Assembly: GCA_945877765.1 (NCBI GenBank)
Contig: CAMDWQ010000005.1
Coordinates: forward strand, 64,604-105,940
DNA: 41,337 bases
Reading direction: 5' to 3'
Source: Candidatus Omnitrophota bacterium
GTDB lineage: Bacteria > Omnitrophota > Gorgyraeia > 2-02-FULL-51-18
How positions within the stretch are numbered: the stretch's first letter is position 1; the number at the start of each line of letters is the position of its first letter. The notes below the pieces were generated by a model. It made no database searches, was not told the DNA's origin, and worked only from the letters and a program-made list of their open reading frames with translations. The translations under genes were made by a program, and so were the position numbers. Positions 36,531-41,337 of this stretch are shown one piece after another.

Positions 36531-38915
36531 TTAGCTCCCGCAAGCCAAACAATCATCCTTGTTCTGAAGCGAGCAGGCGATATCCGCCAGTTTTTCTTCC
36601 TTGGAGGCGTTGACGTGGCCATTGGTAGAAACGGTGGCGCTGGGGGAAGCTTCCTCTTTGTCGATGGTGAATTTGATGGCGTCGACGGCCGCTTTGGTGC
36701 GTAGATAATACATTCCGGTCTTTAGGCCTCTCTTCCATGAATGAAAGTGCATGGAAGTCAGCTTGGCGAAATTGGGGTCCTGAACGAAAAGATTCAGGGA
36801 CTGGGATTGGCAGATAAATGCCCCGCGGTCGGCGGCCATGTCAATCAACGATCTTTGCTTGATTTCCCAGACCGTCTTGTAAATATCTTTGATTTTCTGG
36901 GGAATCTCTTCAATGTTTTGAACGGAGCCGTTCAGTGTGACGATTTTATCTTTTAGTTTATTATTCCAAATACCGAGGTCCACAAGATCCTTCAGAAGAT
37001 ACTTGTTCACGACGACAAATTCTCCCGAAAGCACGCGCCGCGTATAAATATTGGACGTGTACGGCTCAATGCATTCGTTATTCCCAAGAATTTGCGAAGT
37101 CGAAGCCGTGGGCATGGGGGCTAAAAGAAGTGAATTTCTCACGCCGTGTTGTTTGACTTCTTCCTTGAGAGCATTCCAGTCCCAGCGAGAAGACGGCTGG
37201 ACATTCCACATATCAAATTGGAAAATCCCTTGAGACACCGGCGATCCCGGAAAAGTCTCATAGGGCCCATGAATCTTGGCTAGATCCTTGGAGGCTGACA
37301 TGGCCGCGAAATAAATCGTCTCAAATATTTCCTTATTTATTGCACGCGCTTCATCCGACTCAAACGGCATCCGCAGGAGAATAAAAACATCCGCCAGCCC
37401 CTGCACCCCAATTCCGATCGGACGGTGCCTAAAATTGGAACGGCGCGTTTCCTCCACCGGATAAAAGTTGATGTCGATGATTTTGTTGAGGTTTTTGGTG
37501 GTGACATAAGTCACTTCATAAAGCTTCTGGTGGTCTATCTGGCCATCGATGACAAACCTCGGCAGGGCAATAGACGCTAGATTGCAAACCGCAATTTCGT
37601 CTTCCGAAGTGTACTCAATAATCTCAGTGCATAAATTAGAGCTCTTGATAGTCCCGAGATTCTTCTGGTTGGATTTTTGATTGGCGGCATCTTTGTAAAG
37701 CATGTAAGGCGTGCCGGTCTCGATTTGAGATTCAAGAATAGCGCTCCACAATTCCTGGGCTTTTACGACTTTGCGCGCTTTTCCCTCTTTTTCATATTTT
37801 TCATAAAGAGCCTCAAACTCACTACCATAGACATCCGAGAGGCCCTTGGCTTCATTGGGACAAAAAAGTGACCACATCCCGTTTTCTTCGACGCGTTTCA
37901 TGAAAAGATCGGGAATCCAAAGCGCGTAGAAAAGATCGCGTGCTTTCATTTCTTCTTTGCCGTGATTTTTGCGCAAATCCATAAACTCAAATACGTCTGC
38001 ATGCCATGGCTCTAGATAAATCGCAAAAGCGCCCTTTCGCTTGCCGCCACCCTGATCAACGTAACGCGCCGTATCATTGAATACACGCAACATCGGCACA
38101 ATCCCGTTGGATGTCCCGTTAGAACCACGAATATACGAGCCGGTCGCTCGGACGTTGTGAATGCTTAGCCCAATGCCGCCCGCGGACTGTGAAATTTTGG
38201 CACAAGATTTGAGAGTATCGTAAATCCCGTCAATGCTGTCATCTTTCATCGTCAGAAGAAAACAAGAGGAAAGTTGGGGTTTGGGAGTGCCGGAGTTAAA
38301 AAGCGTGGGAGTCGCATGCGTAAACCAGCGTCCGGAAAGAAGATTGTACGTCTCAATCGCGGCTTCGATATCCTCACGGTGAATCCCCACCGATACGCGC
38401 ATGAGCATGTGCTGAGGACGCTCCACGACTTTCCCGTTAATCTTCAAAAGGTAACCTTTTTCCAAGGTCTTAAACCCGAAATAATCATAATCAAAATCGC
38501 GGTCGTAAATAATCGTCGAATCAAGGATATCGGCGTTTTTTTCAATAATTTTATAGATGTCTTTGGCGACTAAAGGCGATTTCTGACCGGTGCGGGGATT
38601 GACATACGTGTAAAGATCGCGCATCGTTTCCGAAAAAGATTTCTTAGTGTTTTTGTGCAGGTTGGATACCGCGATACGAGAGGCTAAAAGCGCGTAGTCG
38701 GGATGTTTGGTCGTCAGCGATGCTGCAATTTCAGCCGCAAGATTATCCAAGTCAGACGTGGTAACCCCGTCGAAAATCCCCTGAATGACTTTTTTGGCGA
38801 CATCAGCCGGGTCTACATGCTTAGGGTCGAGGCTGTAACAAAGTCTTTCGATGCGGGAGGTAACTTTGTCAAACTTAACGGACTCTTTCCGCCCATCTCT
38901 TTTCATAACAAACAT
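36531..38915 (-). CDS. nrdA: Class Ia ribonucleotide reductase, large subunit
   Basis: This 794-residue enzyme reduces ribonucleoside diphosphates. An N-terminal ATP-cone (about 5-95) starts [20 protein letters not shown]. Catalytic motifs are SSCFLL (first redox Cys), SNLCTEI (thiyl Cys and Glu), [20 protein letters not shown] and the C-terminal redox pair CLACGS. The ATP-cone implies overall allosteric control by dATP/ATP. An AGGAAA ribosome site precedes the ATG. It lies 22 bases after nrdB, in a B-then-A order. Its 3' end faces the accessory island and is partly copied at 34627-34697. Confidence 0.97.
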   Translation of the reverse strand: MFVMKRDGRKESVKFDKVTSRIERLCYSLDPKHVDPADVAKKVIQGIFDGVTTSDLDNLAAEIAASLTTKHPDYALLASRIAVSNLHKNTKKSFSETMRDLYTYVNPRTGQKSPLVAKDIYKIIEKNADILDSTIIYDRDFDYDYFGFKTLEKGYLLKINGKVVERPQHMLMRVSVGIHREDIEAAIETYNLLSGRWFTHATPTLFNSGTPKPQLSSCFLLTMKDDSIDGIYDTLKSCAKISQSAGGIGLSIHNVRATGSYIRGSNGTSNGIVPMLRVFNDTARYVDQGGGKRKGAFAIYLEPWHADVFEFMDLRKNHGKEEMKARDLFYALWIPDLFMKRVEENGMWSLFCPNEAKGLSDVYGSEFEALYEKYEKEGKARKVVKAQELWSAILESQIETGTPYMLYKDAANQKSNQKNLGTIKSSNLCTEIIEYTSEDEIAVCNLASIALPRFVIDGQIDHQKLYEVTYVTTKNLNKIIDINFYPVEETRRSNFRHRPIGIGVQGLADVFILLRMPFESDEARAINKEIFETIYFAAMSASKDLAKIHGPYETFPGSPVSQGIFQFDMWNVQPSSRWDWNALKEEVKQHGVRNSLLLAPMPTASTSQILGNNECIEPYTSNIYTRRVLSGEFVVVNKYLLKDLVDLGIWNNKLKDKIVTLNGSVQNIEEIPQKIKDIYKTVWEIKQRSLIDMAADRGAFICQSQSLNLFVQDPNFAKLTSMHFHSWKRGLKTGMYYLRTKAAVDAIKFTIDKEEASPSATVSTNGHVNASKEEKLADIACSLQNKDDCLACGS

Positions 38916-38937
38916 AGAAAGTTTCCTTTTTTTTCCG

Positions 38938-39903
38938 TTAAAAATCTGCGTCTAAATTAAAACTATACTCTTCTTTATTGTTGTTATTCATTACGCCGGC
39001 CTTTTGGTATTCAGCCACTCGCTTTTCAAAGAAATTGGTCTTTCCCTGCAGTGAAATCAATTCCATGAAATCAAAAGGATTGGTGGCCTTAAAAAGCTTC
39101 GGATGGCCGAGTGCCACTAGCAAGCGATCCGCCACAAACTCAATGTACTGACACATCATTTTAGAATTCATGCCAATCAAATCTACCGGCAAGGCATCCG
39201 ACACAAATTCTTTCTCAATTTCCACGGCATTGCCGATAATCTCATGGATAAACTCGGTAGAAAGTTTCTCCTGGAGCATGCTATAAAGCAAGCAGGCAAA
39301 GTCGCAGTGAAGCCCCTCATCGCGTGAAATTAATTCATTGGAAAATGAAAGACCCGGCATAAGTCCGCGTTTTTTAAGCCAAAAAATAGAGCAGAAACTA
39401 CCGGAAAAGAAAATCCCCTCAATCGCCGCAAAAGCCACTAATCTCTCGGCAAAACTGCCCTTACGAATCCAGCGAAGCGCCCACTCTCCCTTTTTACCAA
39501 CGCACGGCACCGTGTCCATCGCTGTTAAAAGCCGTGTTTTCTCCGCCGCATCCTTGATATAGGTATCAATTAATAGAGAATAAGTTTCCGAGTGGATGTT
39601 TTCCATCATGATCTGGAAACCATAAAAACAGCGCGCTTCGGGGATTTGTACTTCGCGGATAAAATTGACTGCTAAATTTTCATTCACAATACCATCAGAG
39701 GCCGCAAAAAAAGCCAGCACGTGCTTAACAAAATGCCGCTCGCCTTCGGCCATGTTGTCCCAGTCTTTTTGATCGTGGGAAAGATCGATTTCCTCGGCGG
39801 TCCAAAAACTAGCTTCCGCCTGCTTGTACATATTCCAGATTTCCTGATGCTGAATGGGAAAAAGGACGAAGCGGTTTTTATTTTCTTTGAGAAGTGGTTC
39901 CAT
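38938..39903 (-). CDS. nrdB: Class Ia ribonucleotide reductase, small subunit
   Basis: This 321-residue ferritin-like protein holds the radical cofactor. Metal ligands lie in [46 protein letters not shown] and DEGLHCDF. The radical Tyr appears to be Y108 in HSETYSLL, the same arrangement as in eukaryote-type R2 proteins. The C-terminal tail ends FNLDADF, as expected for docking to NrdA. It is preceded by a leader that holds an intrinsic terminator, with a sigma70 promoter and an NrdR-like box further up. Confidence 0.97.
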   Translation of the reverse strand: MEPLLKENKNRFVLFPIQHQEIWNMYKQAEASFWTAEEIDLSHDQKDWDNMAEGERHFVKHVLAFFAASDGIVNENLAVNFIREVQIPEARCFYGFQIMMENIHSETYSLLIDTYIKDAAEKTRLLTAMDTVPCVGKKGEWALRWIRKGSFAERLVAFAAIEGIFFSGSFCSIFWLKKRGLMPGLSFSNELISRDEGLHCDFACLLYSMLQEKLSTEFIHEIIGNAVEIEKEFVSDALPVDLIGMNSKMMCQYIEFVADRLLVALGHPKLFKATNPFDFMELISLQGKTNFFEKRVAEYQKAGVMNNNNKEEYSFNLDADF

Positions 39904-39935
39904 GGGCTACCCGCTTTCTTTCTGTTTTTAATGGC

Positions 39936-39982
39936 AAAAAAACCTTAGAATTTTTACTTGCTCACACTAAAAAATTCTAAGG
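39936..39982 (-). terminator. Intrinsic terminator in the nrdBA leader
   Basis: On the minus strand CCTTAGAATTTTT and AAAAATTCTAAGG make a 13-base perfect stem (39982-39970 with 39955-39943) and a 14-base loop, followed at once by seven Ts (39942-39936). It lies between the nrd promoter (40047-40019) and the nrdB ATG at 39903. It therefore should stop most nrd transcripts before the gene unless something prevents it. Confidence 0.85.
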
Positions 39983-40018
39983 GGTCGTTAAAATTAATGC
40001 GTACCGTTACCTAATCGA

Positions 40019-40047
40019 AGTATAAACCCGGCATTTTGTCATGTCAA
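40019..40047 (-). promoter_or_regulatory. Consensus sigma70 promoter of nrdBA
   Basis: Minus-strand TTGACA (40047-40042), a 17-base spacer and TATACT (40024-40019). This is as close to consensus as any promoter in the window. Transcription should start near 40012, giving a leader of about 109 bases. Confidence 0.85.
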
Positions 40048-40053
40048 GAAAAA

Positions 40054-40069
40054 ATACAATATATTGTGT
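40054..40069 (-). promoter_or_regulatory. NrdR-like box upstream of the nrd promoter
   Basis: Minus-strand ACACAATATATTGTAT matches the NrdR box pattern ACACWATATATWGTGT except for one base near the end. It lies six bases upstream of the -35. NrdR normally binds a pair of boxes about 31 bases apart. A second clear box is not visible, only a weak ACAAAATG...TTTAT pattern across the spacer. Confidence 0.65.
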
Positions 40070-40148
40070 TATTTAACATAAATTTAACATAAAAACACAA
40101 GTCGCCCAGCCCGCTCGAGCTACCCTAAACTCCCCAGAACTCCCCCAA

Positions 40149-40228
40149 ATGTCATTCCCGAAGGCTTTAATCGGGAATCAAACCTTAGGCTAGACATGAT
40201 CCCCGATAAAAAAATTCGGGGATGACAA
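40149..40228. repeat. Dispersed palindromic repeat between nrd and the desaturase gene
   Basis: TGTCATTCCCGAAGGCTTTA then ATCGGGAATCA, a spacer, and TGATCCCCGATAAAA then TTCGGGGATGACA. This is the same family as at 2447 and 28626 but with the two half-elements in swapped order. It directly follows the desaturase stop. Confidence 0.8.
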
Positions 40229-40229
40229 A

Positions 40230-41138
40230 CTATTCTATTGTCATTAATGACATTTCCGCTTCCTGTCTAGTTTTTATAATCTGCTCACGCGGCGTCCGTC
40301 TCAAATCACGAGCCATGCCAATTTTTTCCAGCGTCCAGATGATCCACTTACTCGGGTCCCAATGATACCACTGAATTCCGTTGCGATAGTCATTGGGAAA
40401 ACGGTGATGATAGTTGTGATAACCTTCTCCATTGGTCAAGATCGCGCCCAACCAATGATCCCGCGCGCTGACAAAGGGGTCATAGGGCCGAGAACCGAAA
40501 GTATGCGCGAATGAATTAATAAAAAAAGCAGAATTAAATACCAAAAAAAGTCTTAGGCCCACCGCGAAAATCAGCGCACCCAAAAGATGGCCGGTCCAGG
40601 CACCGAGCAAAAGTGGTATCAAAATACCAGAAGTAAGCGCCCAAAACTGATAATGTTCGTGCTGGTGCTTAATCAACCGGCTTTTCAAGAGGTCTTTGAC
40701 GTTGTCATAATTAACCGGCTGCTTCCAAAAAAGAATCCAGCCGACATGCGCATAAAAAAAACCATCCTTAATATTGTAGGGGTCGCGCTCCGTATCCGTG
40801 TACTGATGATGAACCCGGTGCAGCGAGGACCACTTAAGCGCCGACTGCTCAAACGTCGCCGCGCCAAAAAAAAGAAGAACAAACCGTATCACCGGATTGG
40901 TTTTAAACGTGCTATGGGCAAAATACCGGTGATAGCCGACCGTGATAGCAAGCGATGTGGCTATAAAATAAACGGCGAACAAGATTATCTCTGACCGAGA
41001 AACCCCAAATTGATATATATAAAGAGGCGCGGCAACAAGTGCCGTCATTGTGACGGCACCGATAAATATAACACTTCCCCACCGCACTATCTTTTTACGG
41101 CCTTGAAACACTTGAGGGGTTGCTATGGAGAGATCCAT
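40230..41138 (-). CDS. Acyl-CoA/acyl-lipid delta-9-type fatty-acid desaturase
   Basis: A 302-residue membrane di-iron enzyme from the ATG at 41138 (MDLSIATPQ). The frame is open to 41174, but TATAAT lies in that part. The three histidine boxes are HRYFAH, HRVHH and HNYHH. They lie in the order and spacing of stearoyl-CoA-type desaturases, with about four membrane helices. It introduces a double bond into fatty acyl chains and so tunes membrane fluidity. It lies upstream of nrdBA on the same strand but is separated by a repeat and by the nrd promoter. Confidence 0.92.
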   Translation of the reverse strand: MDLSIATPQVFQGRKKIVRWGSVIFIGAVTMTALVAAPLYIYQFGVSRSEIILFAVYFIATSLAITVGYHRYFAHSTFKTNPVIRFVLLFFGAATFEQSALKWSSLHRVHHQYTDTERDPYNIKDGFFYAHVGWILFWKQPVNYDNVKDLLKSRLIKHQHEHYQFWALTSGILIPLLLGAWTGHLLGALIFAVGLRLFLVFNSAFFINSFAHTFGSRPYDPFVSARDHWLGAILTNGEGYHNYHHRFPNDYRNGIQWYHWDPSKWIIWTLEKIGMARDLRRTPREQIIKTRQEAEMSLMTIE

Positions 41139-41144
41139 GAGCTC

Positions 41145-41150
41145 ATTATA
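41145..41150 (-). promoter_or_regulatory. Leaderless -10 box of the desaturase gene
   Basis: Minus-strand TATAAT (41150-41145) is followed by GAGCTC and then ATG at 41138, exactly six bases. The same spacing is seen for mutY and DUF433. No convincing -35 is seen. Part of a dispersed repeat (two TGTCATTCCC half-elements, 41162-41190) lies just upstream. Confidence 0.55.
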
Positions 41151-41195
41151 TCTCAGATACGCTGTCATTCCCATGTCATTCCCGAGAGAGTAGTG

Positions 41196-41336
41196 TCAAG
41201 TTCTATGGACACTTTCAAGAGTGTCTGTAAATAAAATCTTTCTTGGTTTAGCCTTTTTTGGTGGTTGTTCCTGCCTTTGTTTAGAAAGCTCTTGTATGAT
41301 ACCAAAGACCCAGAGATTTAAGGCTTTAATGGACTG
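41196..41336 (-). CDS. Partial unknown gene running off the window edge
   Basis: The minus strand is open for 46 codons to the window end and stops with TGA at 41196. It reads QSIKALNLWVFGIIQELSKQ, then a basic stretch PPKKAKPRKILF, and ends TDTLESVHRT. I do not recognise it. GACACT and AGTGTC flank six bases at 41208-41225 over its last codons, and TGTCAAG at the stop resembles an insertion-sequence end. It could be the tail of a mobile-element gene, but this is weak. Confidence 0.4.
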   Translation of the reverse strand, partial: QSIKALNLWVFGIIQELSKQRQEQPPKKAKPRKILFTDTLESVHRT

Positions 41337-41337
41337 G

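Overview
The window looks like chromosomal DNA of an uncultured Gram-negative bacterium. An outer membrane is implied by a two-partner-secretion (TpsB/FhaC-type) transporter. The mix of housekeeping genes with a 3,660-residue exported protein carrying recurring ARLA pentapeptides is what I associate with Omnitrophota (PVC superphylum). That placement is an inference from style, not from a marker gene: there is no rRNA and no complete tRNA here.

Layout. 1-8 kb: the 3' end of queD; an ORF joining a type-4 uracil-DNA glycosylase to a TpsB transporter; a small membrane protein (DUF6580-like), a PIG-L deacetylase and a GT39 glycosyltransferase; and, divergently, mutY and a secreted cyclophilin. 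8.1-8.65 kb: an AbrB/RelE-type toxin-antitoxin pair. 8.66-19.64 kb: the giant gene. It encodes a signal peptide, an N-terminal domain, an alpha-helical region, an intact beta-CASP metallo-beta-lactamase, six repeat modules (receiver-like fold plus winged helix) and an unknown C-terminal domain, with (G/A)ARLA motifs at most junctions. A DUF433/DUF5615 toxin-antitoxin cassette lies antisense inside it and takes the place of part of the first module. 19.8-25.8 kb: an MFS transporter; a run of gamma-carbonic anhydrase-like, phosphoglycerate mutase-like, rlmN, ccdA-like and tlpA-like genes; and a CNNM/CorC-type protein. 25.87-31.64 kb: nuoJKLMN behind a near-consensus promoter. 31.6-36.5 kb: an accessory island (MazEF-like pair, DUF6941-like gene, second SecY with a DUF2007-like tail, DUF1016/YhcG nuclease, zeta-toxin remnant, small membrane protein). 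It contains extra copies of the 3' ends of both flanking genes, nuoN and nrdA. 36.5-40.1 kb: nrdBA behind a sigma70 promoter with an NrdR-like box and an intrinsic terminator in the leader. 40.2-41.3 kb: a fatty-acid desaturase and a partial unknown gene.

Themes. (1) Many promoters place the -10 hexamer 6-12 bases before ATG, which implies leaderless transcripts. (2) Short palindromic repeats of several families lie between genes and, in frame, inside genes. (3) Four toxin-antitoxin loci or remnants occur in 41 kb. (4) The giant ORF has the layout of a polyprotein or a modular surface/periplasmic machine and is the best candidate for an undescribed system.
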